The notes under the pieces: model-generated | The model's database searches: none | Told to the model about the DNA's origin: nothing | The model's input: only the letters and a program-made list of their open reading frames with translations | Assembly: GCA_934183135.1 (NCBI GenBank) | Contig: CAKPRX010000051.1 | Span: 1-16,396 of the forward strand | Length of the DNA stretch: 16,396 nucleotides | From: an uncultured Prevotella sp. | Lineage (GTDB): Bacteria > Bacteroidota > Bacteroidia > Bacteroidales > Bacteroidaceae | Direction: 5' to 3' | Translations under genes and position numbers: made by a program | Shown here: in pieces, positions 6,856-14,805 of the stretch | Layout: each line of letters begins with the position of its first letter | Position numbering within the stretch: the first letter of the stretch is position 1

Positions 6856-8601
6856 TCAAACTCCAAGGCTGGCCCTGATGGCCTTTATCTTTTCCTCGGC
6901 CTCCTTGGTACAGCGGTCATAGCATCCGGTACACTTCATGGTACCCTTGACCTCCAGATAGAACTTAATCTTGGGCTCAGTTCCCGACGGACGCACACTC
7001 ACCTTGGTCTCGTCATCGCAGAACCACTGAAGCACATTACTTGTAGCCGGCATATCAAGTTTGGTAACGGTTCCGTCCTCCTTGGTGCAGGTAAGCGCCT
7101 GATAATCTTTCCAACATATCACCTTGCTACCACCCAGTTCCTTCGGCGGATTGTTGCGGAAGTTGGTCATCATCTGCTTGATTTCGTCAGCGCCCGTCTT
7201 ACCGGGTTTCACCACATTGATGGTGTACTCCTTAGAGAAACCATACTCCAGATAGATTTCCATCAGCAGGTCATAGAGCGTCTTGCCCTTATCCTTAGCA
7301 TAAGCACAAATCTCAGCCAGCAGCGAGCAAGCCGATACAGCATCCTTATCACGGACAAAGTCCTCTGCCAGGAAGCCGTAGCTCTCCTCGCCACCGCCAA
7401 TGTACTGCTGCTTACCCTCAGAGAGGGCTATCTCGCGTGCTATCCACTTAAAGCCTGTGTAGCAGTCGCGCATTTCTATCTTATTCTTCTCGGCTATCTT
7501 ACGTATCACCTCCGTGGTCACGATGGTCTTCACGATAAAGTCGCTATCCTTCATCTTGCCCATCGCCTTACGGTTGGTTATGATATAATACAAGAACAGC
7601 AGACATGTCTGATTACCGTTAATCAGTATCCACTCACCCTTATCGTTCTTGCAGGCCATACCCACGCGGTCAGCATCAGGGTCACTGGCCATTACGATGT
7701 CAGCGTCTATCTCCTTGGCGTCACGCAGGGCCAGCGTAAGAGCCTCACCGTTCTCCGGATTGGGCGACACCACCGTGGGAAAATCGCCACTACGTTCCAT
7801 CTGTTCCTTGACGCAATGTACATTGTCAAATCCCCAGAATTTAAGAGACTGTGGTATCATCATCATGCCCGTTCCGTGCAACGGGGTGTACACTATCTTC
7901 AGGTCATGCTGGCGCTTTATCACCTCCGGGTCTATACAGATGGTCTTAATCTTCTCCAGATACACCTGGTCTATTTCCTTTCCGATAATCTGGATAAGTT
8001 CCTTGTTACCAGCAAACTTCACATCCGTTACCGTCACCTTGTTTACCTCGTCTATGATACCCGTATCGTGCGGGGCGAGTACCTGGGCGCCATCCTCCCA
8101 GTAAGCCTTATAACCATTGTATTCCTTGGGGTTATGACTGGCTGTGATGTTTACACCTGCCTGACATCCTAAATGGCGGATAGCAAATGAGCACTCAGGT
8201 GTAGGACGCATATCATCAAACAGATAGACCTTGATGCCATTGGCAGAGAATATATCGGCCACGGTCTCAGCAAAGAGGCGGCTGTTGTTACGGCAATCGT
8301 GACATACCACGACCGATATCTGGTCGCGGTTGCTGAAGTTCAGCTTCAGATAGTTGGCAAAACCCTGTGTAGCCATGCCCACCGTATAGATATTCATGCG
8401 GTTGCTGCCTGCGCCCATGATGCCACGCAAACCACCTGTACCAAACTCCAGATCCTTGTAGAAACTTTCGATGAGGTCTGTCTTATCGGCGGCGGCCAAC
8501 TTGGCTTCTACCTCCTTACGTGTCTTTTCGTCAAACGCCGGACTAAGCCACTGTTGTGCCTTGGCCATGCACTGAGCGATTAAATCTGCATTATTTTCCA
8601 T
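6856..8601 (-). CDS. Phosphohexomutase (phosphoglucomutase/phosphomannomutase family)
   Basis: Interconverts hexose 1- and 6-phosphates through a phosphoserine enzyme in the cytosol, linking glycolysis with sugar-nucleotide and glycogen synthesis. The 581-residue length fits the long PGM2-like bacterial branch. All four functional loops are present: the catalytic phosphoserine loop TASHNP (Ser155), the metal loop DPDADR (Asp307, 309, 311), the sugar loop GGEESYGF (403-410) and the phosphate loop RPSGTEPK (537-544). The N-terminal FGTGGLRG (53-60) is also typical. Glucose versus mannose preference cannot be settled from sequence. The C-terminus has an unusual CxxCxxxC cluster (557-564), and the protein is cysteine-rich overall. 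It is a single-gene transcription unit, divergent from the DUF4491 gene and convergent with the esterase gene. Confidence 0.95.
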   Translation of the reverse strand: MENNADLIAQCMAKAQQWLSPAFDEKTRKEVEAKLAAADKTDLIESFYKDLEFGTGGLRGIMGAGSNRMNIYTVGMATQGFANYLKLNFSNRDQISVVVCHDCRNNSRLFAETVADIFSANGIKVYLFDDMRPTPECSFAIRHLGCQAGVNITASHNPKEYNGYKAYWEDGAQVLAPHDTGIIDEVNKVTVTDVKFAGNKELIQIIGKEIDQVYLEKIKTICIDPEVIKRQHDLKIVYTPLHGTGMMMIPQSLKFWGFDNVHCVKEQMERSGDFPTVVSPNPENGEALTLALRDAKEIDADIVMASDPDADRVGMACKNDKGEWILINGNQTCLLFLYYIITNRKAMGKMKDSDFIVKTIVTTEVIRKIAEKNKIEMRDCYTGFKWIAREIALSEGKQQYIGGGEESYGFLAEDFVRDKDAVSACSLLAEICAYAKDKGKTLYDLLMEIYLEYGFSKEYTINVVKPGKTGADEIKQMMTNFRNNPPKELGGSKVICWKDYQALTCTKEDGTVTKLDMPATSNVLQWFCDDETKVSVRPSGTEPKIKFYLEVKGTMKCTGCYDRCTKEAEEKIKAIRASLGV

Positions 8602-8633
8602 ATTCGTTTACAATAAATTATTATAGTTTAGTG

Positions 8634-8641
8634 CAAAGATA
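8634..8641 (-). promoter_or_regulatory. -7 box for the phosphohexomutase gene
   Basis: TATCTTTG on the minus strand (8641-8634) matches TAnnTTTG exactly. It would start transcription near 8629, with a leader of roughly 28 nt. No TTTG is seen at the expected -33 distance. Confidence 0.55.
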
Positions 8642-8685
8642 GCAATTTTAATCGTTGTAAGTTCCCTTTACATAATATTTTTTTG

Positions 8686-8693
8686 TATTTTTG
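8686..8693 (+). promoter_or_regulatory. -7 box for DUF4491-rlmH-GH92
   Basis: TATTTTTG matches TAnnTTTG exactly and is 29 bp before the DUF4491 start codon, giving a leader of about 25 nt. The -33 region lacks a clear TTTG. The surrounding AT-rich 121-bp gap is shared with the divergent phosphohexomutase promoter. Confidence 0.55.
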
Positions 8694-8722
8694 CAAAACA
8701 TAATTTAATTGCGATTATTCTC

Positions 8723-9004
8723 ATGTTTTTCACAGGTATTATCATAGCCATAGGAACTTTCCTCATCATTGGGATGTTCCACCCCATCGTCATAAAGACC
8801 GAGTATTATTTTGGCACCCGTCCCTGGTGGATTTTCCTCATACTGGGCATAGCCAGCATCATTGCCTCGCTCTGTGTCAACCATGTCGTCGTGTCCAGCC
8901 TGCTTGGCGTGCTCGGTGCCAGCCTGCTCTGGTCCATAGGCGAGCTCTTCGAGCAGCGCAAACGGGTTGCCAAAGGATGGTTTCCTAAACGCAAAAAATC
9001 ATGA
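8723..9004 (+). CDS. Small membrane protein, DUF4491 family, function unknown
   Basis: A 93-residue protein that I recognise as DUF4491, a small membrane family found in Bacteroidales. Three hydrophobic segments are visible (about 2-19, 35-52 and 55-73), with a conserved-looking loop FHPIVIKTEYYFGTR between the first two and a short basic cytosolic-looking tail (ELFEQRKR...WFPKRKKS). There is no catalytic motif. Its stop overlaps the rlmH start (ATGA), so the two are probably translationally coupled, and I recall this neighbour pair in other Bacteroidales. Whether it has anything to do with ribosomes is not shown by the sequence. Confidence 0.88.
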   Translation: MFFTGIIIAIGTFLIIGMFHPIVIKTEYYFGTRPWWIFLILGIASIIASLCVNHVVVSSLLGVLGASLLWSIGELFEQRKRVAKGWFPKRKKS

Positions 9005-9471
9005 AGACCCTACTTATCTTAGTGGGAAAGACCACCGACCGCCACTTTCAGGCTGGCATCGCCGACTATGCCGACCGGATAACCCACTATATGCCCTTTG
9101 AAATCCTGACGATACCCGAGATAAAAAACACGAAGAGCCTCTCGGCAGAGCAACAAAAGGAGCGCGAGGGCGAGCTCATCCTGAAACAGCTCCAGGCCTC
9201 AGACACCGTGGTACTATTGGACGAGCACGGAGCCGAGTTACGCAGCATCGAACTGGCGCAGTGGCTTGTCAAGCGCCAGCAGACAAGCCGCCGTCTGGTC
9301 TTTATCATTGGCGGCCCTTATGGATTTGCCCCACAGGTATATCAGCGGGCCAATGACAAACTGAGCCTCTCCCGGCTCACTTTCTCGCATCAGATGGTGC
9401 GCCTGGTATTCACCGAGCAGCTGTACCGTGCCTGTACCATCATCAAGGGCGACCCCTATCACCATGAATAA
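9001..9471 (+). CDS. rlmH: 23S rRNA (pseudouridine1915-N3)-methyltransferase RlmH
   Basis: An SPOUT-class methyltransferase that methylates pseudouridine 1915 in helix 69 of 23S rRNA on assembled 70S ribosomes, using S-adenosylmethionine. At 156 residues it has exactly the family's usual length. The trefoil-knot motifs are unmistakable: LLDEHG (72-77), FIIGGPYGF (101-109), LSLSRLTFSHQ (121-131) and EQLYRACTIIKGDPYHHE at the C-terminus (139-156). It overlaps DUF4491 by 4 bp and is followed 26 bp later by the GH92 gene, so a ribosome-modifying enzyme and a secreted glycosidase appear to share a transcript. Confidence 0.98.
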   Translation: MKTLLILVGKTTDRHFQAGIADYADRITHYMPFEILTIPEIKNTKSLSAEQQKEREGELILKQLQASDTVVLLDEHGAELRSIELAQWLVKRQQTSRRLVFIIGGPYGFAPQVYQRANDKLSLSRLTFSHQMVRLVFTEQLYRACTIIKGDPYHHE

Positions 9472-9497
9472 TAAACTCTAATTAACTTCATACATCC

Positions 9498-11831
9498 ATG
9501 AACAAGAAACTATTAGTCTTATCCGTAGCAGCTGTCATGGCCCTGGCCTCCTGGGCCCAGCAGCCGCGCACCCGAACAAGCTATGTCAACCCCATGATTG
9601 GAACGGCAGGCATGGGCCACACCTTCCCTGGTGCCTGTGCCCCCTTTGGCATAGTCCAGCTCAGTCCAGAGACCGACACCATTCCTCAGAACGTTGACGG
9701 CAAGTACCAGACCAAGGTTTACTCCTACTGTGCCGGTTACCAGTACGACGACCCTACCATTGTGGGGTTCAGCCACACTCACCTGAGCGGCACGGGGCAT
9801 AGCGACCTGGGCGACATACTCATCATGCCACAGACCGGCAAGCTGCAGCTCAATCCGGGTACAGCCCAAAATCCCGACGCGGGCTACCGTTCACGTTTCT
9901 CGCACACCACAGAGAAGGCCGCCCCAGGCTACTACGAGGTCACGCTGGCCGACAACGGTGTACGCGCCCAGCTCACGGCTACTACCCGCGTAGGCATCCA
10001 CAAATATACATTCCCCGATGTCAAGGAGGCCCGCCTCATCATAGACCTTATCCATGGTATATACAACTACGACGGCAAGGTGCTGTGGAGTTCGCTCCGT
10101 GTAGAGAACGACACGCTGCTCACAGGCTATCGCATTACTAACGGATGGTCGCGCGCCAACTACACTTACTTCGCCATCACCTTCAGCAAGCCCATCAAGA
10201 CGTATGGCTACCGCGACATGAAGAAGCCTAAGTACCGCGGCTTCTGGCGCAAGTTTGATGTATATCACAACTTCCCGGAGATAGCGGGACAGAACGTGGC
10301 CACCTATTTCAATTTTGACAACACCGACCATCAGCCCATTACCGTCAAGGTGGCCCTGTCGGCCGTCAGCACCGAGGGAGCCCTGAAGAATCTGAAAGCC
10401 GAGGCTCAGGCCCTCACCTTCGAGCAGGCCCGGGCCAAGACAGAGGCTGCCTGGGAGAAGGAGCTGGCCAGCATAGACTGCCAGGGTACCGACGACCAGA
10501 AGGCCATGATATACACCTCGCTGTACCACACCATGATTAACCCATCTGTATATATGGATGTAGACAACAAGTACCGTGGCGTAGACGGAAACATCCATGA
10601 GGCGCTGGGATTTACCAACTACACCATATTCTCGGTCTGGGACACTTACCGGGCCGAGCACCCATTCCTGCAGTTGGTCAAGCCGGCGCGCAACCTGGAC
10701 ATGGTGAAGTCCATGATAGCCCACCAGCAGCAGAACCGCCTGCACATGCTTCCCGTGTGGAGCCTTATGGGCAACGAGGGCTGGTGCATGACCGGCTACC
10801 ATGCTGTGTCGGTAGTGGCCGATGCCCTGGTCAAGGGAGCCAAACTCAATGCCGACGAGGCGCTCAGGGCTATGGACGAGACAGCCAACTGTAAGTACTT
10901 CCCCAGCGTAGAGCAGTACAAGAAACTGGGCTATGCCCCTTACGACCACGATGCCACCGCTGCCTCTAACACGCTCGAGTACTCGTACGACGACTGGGCT
11001 ATCTACGCGGCAGCCCTCAAGATGGGCCGCAAGGACCTGGCCGACAAGTATGCCAAGCGTGCGCTCTTCTACCGCAACACTTTCGACACCACCATAGACT
11101 TTGCCTCGCCCCGCTATGCCAACGGCCAGTTCAAGAAGGATCTGGATCCCTACCAGACTTACGACGAGGGATTTATCGAGGGCAACTCGTGGAACTTCTC
11201 GTTCCAGGCGCCTCAGGATGTGTTCGGCCTGATAAAGCTCTATGGTGGCGACAAGGCCTTCCAGAACCGCCTGGACGAGCTCTTCAAGATGGACTTGCCT
11301 GAAAAGTACTATGTTGACAACGAGGACATCACCGCCGAGGGCCTGGTGGGTGGCTATGTACATGGCAACGAGCCCAGCCATCACATCCCTTATCTCTACG
11401 CATGGACATCGGCTCCCTGGAAGTCTCAGGAGCGCCTGCGTACCATTATGAACCAGATGTACAAGGACCATATACGTGGTCTGAGCGGCAACGACGACTG
11501 CGGACAGATGTCGGCATGGTACCTGTTCTCGGCCATGGGCTTCTACCCAGTATGCCCGGGCAGCGACCAGTATGTAATGGGAGCTCCCTTCCTGCCCTAC
11601 ATGAAGGTGAACCTGACTAATGGCAACGCCATCACCATCAAGGCACCCGGCGTAAGTAACAAGAACCGCTATATACAGAGTGTCAAGGTCAATGGCAAGC
11701 CTTACACCAAACTGTACTTTACCCACAAGCAGCTTACAGACGGGGCTGTCATCGAGTACAAGATGGGCAGCAAGCCCAACACCAAGCGCGGACTTGACAC
11801 AGCCGACAAACCCTACTCCATGACTAAGTAA
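9498..11831 (+). CDS. Secreted GH92 alpha-mannosidase
   Basis: A calcium-dependent inverting exo-alpha-mannosidase family that trims mannose from N-glycans or yeast-type mannans. The 777-residue protein has a Sec signal peptide (MNKK, a hydrophobic core, ASWA, with cleavage near residue 20) and no lipobox cysteine, so it is probably periplasmic. GH92 landmarks run in order: HTFPGACAPFGIVQLSP (41-57), GFSHTHLSGTGHSDLGD (90-106), SVWDTYRAEHP (379-389), EGNSWNFSF (561-569; Glu561 in the general-acid position), HGNEPSHHIPYLYAW (622-636) and GNDDCGQMSAWYLFSAMGFYP (664-684; acidic pair 666-667). Linkage preference is not assigned. There is no SusC/SusD pair or sensor nearby. The gene follows rlmH closely and is closed by a strong terminator. 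Confidence 0.95.
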   Translation: MNKKLLVLSVAAVMALASWAQQPRTRTSYVNPMIGTAGMGHTFPGACAPFGIVQLSPETDTIPQNVDGKYQTKVYSYCAGYQYDDPTIVGFSHTHLSGTGHSDLGDILIMPQTGKLQLNPGTAQNPDAGYRSRFSHTTEKAAPGYYEVTLADNGVRAQLTATTRVGIHKYTFPDVKEARLIIDLIHGIYNYDGKVLWSSLRVENDTLLTGYRITNGWSRANYTYFAITFSKPIKTYGYRDMKKPKYRGFWRKFDVYHNFPEIAGQNVATYFNFDNTDHQPITVKVALSAVSTEGALKNLKAEAQALTFEQARAKTEAAWEKELASIDCQGTDDQKAMIYTSLYHTMINPSVYMDVDNKYRGVDGNIHEALGFTNYTIFSVWDTYRAEHPFLQLVKPARNLDMVKSMIAHQQQNRLHMLPVWSLMGNEGWCMTGYHAVSVVADALVKGAKLNADEALRAMDETANCKYFPSVEQYKKLGYAPYDHDATAASNTLEYSYDDWAIYAAALKMGRKDLADKYAKRALFYRNTFDTTIDFASPRYANGQFKKDLDPYQTYDEGFIEGNSWNFSFQAPQDVFGLIKLYGGDKAFQNRLDELFKMDLPEKYYVDNEDITAEGLVGGYVHGNEPSHHIPYLYAWTSAPWKSQERLRTIMNQMYKDHIRGLSGNDDCGQMSAWYLFSAMGFYPVCPGSDQYVMGAPFLPYMKVNLTNGNAITIKAPGVSNKNRYIQSVKVNGKPYTKLYFTHKQLTDGAVIEYKMGSKPNTKRGLDTADKPYSMTK

Positions 11832-11856
11832 GGGTTGCCACACCTGACTATCGATT

Positions 11857-11899
11857 ACCGGGGCAAGGAGACGGGCCACCGCCCCCTTGCCCCGGTTTT
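11857..11899 (+). terminator. Rho-independent terminator after GH92
   Basis: ACCGGGGCAAGG (11857-11868) pairs perfectly with CCTTGCCCCGGT (11885-11896). A few further pairs lie inside the loop, and the stem runs into TTTTGTT. It sits 25 bp after the GH92 stop. A possible TTG start for the next gene at 11887 falls inside the right arm, which argues against that start. Confidence 0.85.
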
Positions 11900-11928
11900 G
11901 TTCTCCACTAATTTCACCTTATTATATT

Positions 11929-13215
11929 ATGTCTCTATTACTCTCTGTAGTTATCAGTATTCTCAGTTTTGGCGCCGTAGCCAACAATGACAGCATTAAC
12001 AATGCCGAGGCCATCAACCAGGCCATCAGCGCCTGTGCCCAGCAGGGCGGAGGCACGGTACAGGTACCTGCCGGCACCTACGTCACGGGTTCCGTCTACC
12101 TGCAGAGCCGCGTCACCCTGCGACTGGAACGCGGGGCCATCCTCCGTGGCTCTGCCCGACTTGCCGACTATGCCCCGCTGCAAACCGACATGGACTTGTC
12201 GCGTTACGAGAGCGGACAGGGCACCGTCAACTACAACAGCGCCACCGACCCTCAATGGTCGCGTGCCCTCATCTTCGGTGTCGGCATACACCATGCCGGC
12301 ATCGAGGGACCCGGCCATATTGACGGGGCCGATGTACGCAACCCCTTAGGCGAAGAGCACATGCGCGGCCCACACACCATCCTGCTGGCCGGATGCTCCG
12401 ACATGCGTTTCAGGGACTTCTCCATTACCCGCTCGGCCAACTATGCCATACTGGCTTACCAGATAGACCATACCCAGTTCAACGCACTCACCATTACGGG
12501 GGGCTGGGACGGCATACACATACGCGGAGCACGCCACATCAGCATCGGCCGATGCAACCTGCACACGGGCGACGATGCCCTGGCCGGCGGCTACTGGGCA
12601 GACACACGCATAGACCGCTGCCTCATCAACTCTTCGTGCAACGGCATACGTATGATTATGCCCTCCGAACGTGTATACATCACCCGTTGCCGTTTCGAGG
12701 GCCCGGGTACCCACCCGCACCACACCTCCGGCCGCACGGCTACCGAGACGGGCATATATCTGCAGCCTGGCGGATGGGGCAAGGCTCCCGGACGGATGGA
12801 CCGTATATATATAGACCGATGCCAGATGTACAATGTACTGGCCCCGGTAACCGTGACCCTGGGCGAGGACAACACGGCGGGCACCATCAGCATCAACCGC
12901 CTTACCGGCCGCAAGATAGGCCACATGGCCCTGTCTGTTAAGAGTTGGGGGACGGCTCCTACCGACCAGGTAATCATCCGCAACTCTGACATAGAGTACA
13001 TAGGCAAGGACGACCACTCTCTGCCCGAATGGTTCCATGGCAAGTCGTTCGACCAGTGGCCGTTCTTCCCCAGCTGGGGCATGTACTTCCGTAACGTACA
13101 TACGGTTAAACTGCATCGGGTAAAGCTGAGCCTCAACGGAAAAGACTATCGCCAGGCCACGCTCTACGATCATGTTGACCGCGTACAGGGCCATGCCACC
13201 CTGACGACAGACTGA
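11929..13215 (+). CDS. GH28-like right-handed beta-helix protein with altered active-site motifs
   Basis: Using the ATG at 11929 the product has 428 residues and the pectin-lyase fold: FGAVANNDSINNAEAINQAI (14-33), the GGGTVQVPAGTYVTG segment (40-54), GPGHIDG (127-133), then a helix core with FRDFSITRSANYAI and TGGWDGIHI. Asp194, Asp215 and Asp216 (TGDDALA) match the three catalytic aspartates of GH28 polygalacturonases. However, the usual GHG is replaced by CNG (237-239, His to Asn), and the substrate-binding RIK by a segment reading GIYLQPG. It may therefore act on something other than polygalacturonate, or belong to a GH28-related clade. The export signal is odd: a short hydrophobic run without basic residues merges straight into the first coil. 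It begins 32 bp after a terminator with no clear promoter. Confidence 0.78.
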   Translation: MSLLLSVVISILSFGAVANNDSINNAEAINQAISACAQQGGGTVQVPAGTYVTGSVYLQSRVTLRLERGAILRGSARLADYAPLQTDMDLSRYESGQGTVNYNSATDPQWSRALIFGVGIHHAGIEGPGHIDGADVRNPLGEEHMRGPHTILLAGCSDMRFRDFSITRSANYAILAYQIDHTQFNALTITGGWDGIHIRGARHISIGRCNLHTGDDALAGGYWADTRIDRCLINSSCNGIRMIMPSERVYITRCRFEGPGTHPHHTSGRTATETGIYLQPGGWGKAPGRMDRIYIDRCQMYNVLAPVTVTLGEDNTAGTISINRLTGRKIGHMALSVKSWGTAPTDQVIIRNSDIEYIGKDDHSLPEWFHGKSFDQWPFFPSWGMYFRNVHTVKLHRVKLSLNGKDYRQATLYDHVDRVQGHATLTTD

Positions 13216-13235
13216 CGGCAAGCCAGCCTGCCACC

Positions 13236-13268
13236 AGGGCCGCCGGAGCAGCCCTTCCTGTTTTTTTT
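13236..13268 (+). terminator. Possible weak terminator after the beta-helix gene
   Basis: AGGGC (13236-13240) can pair with GCCCT (13251-13255) across a 10-nt loop, followed after five bases by a run of eight T (13261-13268). The stem is short, but the T-run and position 20 bp after the stop codon fit an intrinsic terminator. Confidence 0.45.
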
Positions 13269-13299
13269 CAGCATGTGCTACAAGAAAAAGGGCAAAACG

Positions 13300-13331
13300 T
13301 TTGGGAGCAACTGGATAAATTACTAATTTTG
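13300..13331 (+). promoter_or_regulatory. Consensus promoter for the NfeD-SPFH-WecB-like operon
   Basis: TTTG (13300-13303), 20 bp, then TAATTTTG (13324-13331). This is a full match to the Bacteroidota vegetative promoter, with the same 20-bp spacer as the sppA promoter. Transcription would start near 13336, about 22 nt before the NfeD start codon. Confidence 0.78.
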
Positions 13332-13357
13332 AAAAAAATATCAACAACATTACCGAC

Positions 13358-13804
13358 ATGACAGAATATCTCATCTCTAACCTCTGGGCAGTGTGGATAG
13401 CCATAGCCATCGTCTGCCTCATCATCGAACTGGGTTCGGGCGACTTCTTTGTCACCTGTTTTGCCATCGGGGCACTGTGTGCCATGTTCACCTCGCTCTT
13501 CTGCGCGCCCCTATGGTTCCAGATACTGGTCTTCGCCCTCTGCTCCGTACTGAGTATCATCTTCATACGGCCCTCCCTGCTCAGGCATGTACACAACCGC
13601 AAGGAGCGGCTCAGCAATGCCGATGCCCTGATAGGCCGTACGGGCACCGTCATAGAGGCCATAGCCCCCGAGGGGTTCGGCTATGTCAAGGTAGACGGCG
13701 ATGAGTGGAAAGCACAGACCCAGGCCGACACCACCATCAACGTGGGCGAAACGGTAAGGATAGTGGCCCGCGACAGCATCATCGTGCGCGTAGAACGCGC
13801 GTAA
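13358..13804 (+). CDS. Short NfeD-family membrane protein
   Basis: A partner of SPFH/stomatin proteins. Short NfeD proteins lack the serine protease domain of the long form and carry a membrane part plus an OB-fold domain. The 148-residue product shows exactly this: three hydrophobic segments (about 9-27, 30-48 and 52-71), then a soluble C-terminal domain (about 88-147) with LIGRTGTVIEAI, GYVKVDGDEWKA and VGETVRIVARDSIIVRV typical of the OB barrel. It heads a three-gene operon, with the SPFH gene 36 bp downstream. The pairing of nfeD with an SPFH gene is well known in bacteria and archaea and supports both calls. Confidence 0.92.
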   Translation: MTEYLISNLWAVWIAIAIVCLIIELGSGDFFVTCFAIGALCAMFTSLFCAPLWFQILVFALCSVLSIIFIRPSLLRHVHNRKERLSNADALIGRTGTVIEAIAPEGFGYVKVDGDEWKAQTQADTTINVGETVRIVARDSIIVRVERA

Positions 13805-13840
13805 CATAACTTTTTACTAACCCTTAATACCACTAAAATT

Positions 13841-14797
13841 ATGGAAGGAATTACCCTCATTGTACTCTGCGTACTACTGGTACTGGCCATTACATTTGTC
13901 AAGATGGCCGTAGTGATTATCCCACAGTCCGAGACGCGTATCATAGAGCGTCTGGGCAAGTACTATGCCACCCTCAAGCCGGGCGTCAATATCATTATAC
14001 CCTTCATAGACCGCGCCAAGGTCATAGTGACCCAATACCGCGGCCGGTACATGTACTCCAGCTGCATAGACCTGCGCGAACAGGTCTACGACTTTGACAA
14101 GCAGAACGTCATCACCAAGGACAACATCCAGATGCAAATCAACGCACTGCTGTACTTCCAGATTGTAGACCCCTTCAAGGCCGTCTATGAGATTAACAAC
14201 CTGCCCAACGCCATAGAGAAACTTACCCAGACCACCCTGCGTAACATTATCGGCGAGATGGAACTCGACCAGACGCTCACATCGCGCGACACCATCAACA
14301 CCAAGCTACGCGGCGTACTCGACGATGCCACCAACAAGTGGGGCATCAAGGTAAACCGCGTAGAGCTGCAGGACATAACACCGCCGCAGAGCGTGCTTCA
14401 GGCCATGGAGAAACAAATGCAGGCCGAGCGCAACAAGCGCGCCGCCATCCTTACCAGCGAGGGTGCCAAGCAGTCTCAGATACTGCAGTCTGAGGGCGAC
14501 AAGGCGGCCACCATCAACAGGGCCGAGGCCGACAAGCAGCAGGCCATACTCAAAGCCGAGGGCGAGGCCACCGCACGCATCCGCAAGGCCGAGGCCGAGG
14601 CCATAGCCATCGGCAAGATAACCGAGGCGGTAGGCAAGAGTACCAATCCGGCCAACTATCTGCTGGCCCAGAAATATATACAGATGCTCAACGAGATAGC
14701 CCAGGGCGACAAGACCAAGACGGTGTTCATGCCCTACGAGGCCAGCAACCTTATGGGCTCTATCGGCGGCATCAAGGAACTTTTCAAAGGAGAATAA
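13841..14797 (+). CDS. SPFH/band-7 protein (stomatin/QmcA-like membrane scaffold)
   Basis: A membrane-anchored oligomer-forming scaffold associated with membrane microdomains and membrane protein quality control. The 318-residue product has one N-terminal membrane anchor (about 3-21), a band-7 domain (about 24-185) with the stomatin-type signature stretch RLGKYYATLKPGVNIIIPF (37-55), and VYDFDKQNVITKDNIQMQI and TTLRNIIGEMELDQTLTSRD further on. An Ala/Glu/Lys-rich helical region (about 185-262; repeats such as SEGAKQSQILQSEGDK) probably forms the usual coiled coil, and a short C-terminal segment ends the protein. The length matches QmcA-like proteins. It lies between the NfeD gene and the WecB-like gene, with gaps of 36 and 8 bp, so the three are almost certainly cotranscribed. 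Confidence 0.95.
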   Translation: MEGITLIVLCVLLVLAITFVKMAVVIIPQSETRIIERLGKYYATLKPGVNIIIPFIDRAKVIVTQYRGRYMYSSCIDLREQVYDFDKQNVITKDNIQMQINALLYFQIVDPFKAVYEINNLPNAIEKLTQTTLRNIIGEMELDQTLTSRDTINTKLRGVLDDATNKWGIKVNRVELQDITPPQSVLQAMEKQMQAERNKRAAILTSEGAKQSQILQSEGDKAATINRAEADKQQAILKAEGEATARIRKAEAEAIAIGKITEAVGKSTNPANYLLAQKYIQMLNEIAQGDKTKTVFMPYEASNLMGSIGGIKELFKGE

Positions 14798-14805
14798 GAA
14801 ACATT

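Noticed and set aside
9891..11879. 662-codon minus-strand frame opposite GH92
   Set aside because: It lies opposite a clearly conserved GH92 gene. The composition is low in charged catalytic motifs and rich in Val, Leu, Gly and His, as expected for an antisense shadow of a GC-rich gene.
11887..11928. TTG start extending the beta-helix protein by 14 residues
   Set aside because: The codon lies inside the right arm of the GH92 terminator, and the added residues do not improve the signal peptide. The ATG at 11929 is preferred.
5289..13215. A polysaccharide utilisation locus
   Set aside because: Although an esterase, a GH92 and a GH28-like protein are present, there is no SusC/SusD pair, no hybrid two-component or ECF regulator, and the genes are split by housekeeping genes and terminators.
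12346..13662. 438-codon minus-strand frame across the beta-helix and NfeD genes
   Set aside because: It spans two genes and the promoter between them, shows no domain, and is explained by the base composition of the opposite strand.
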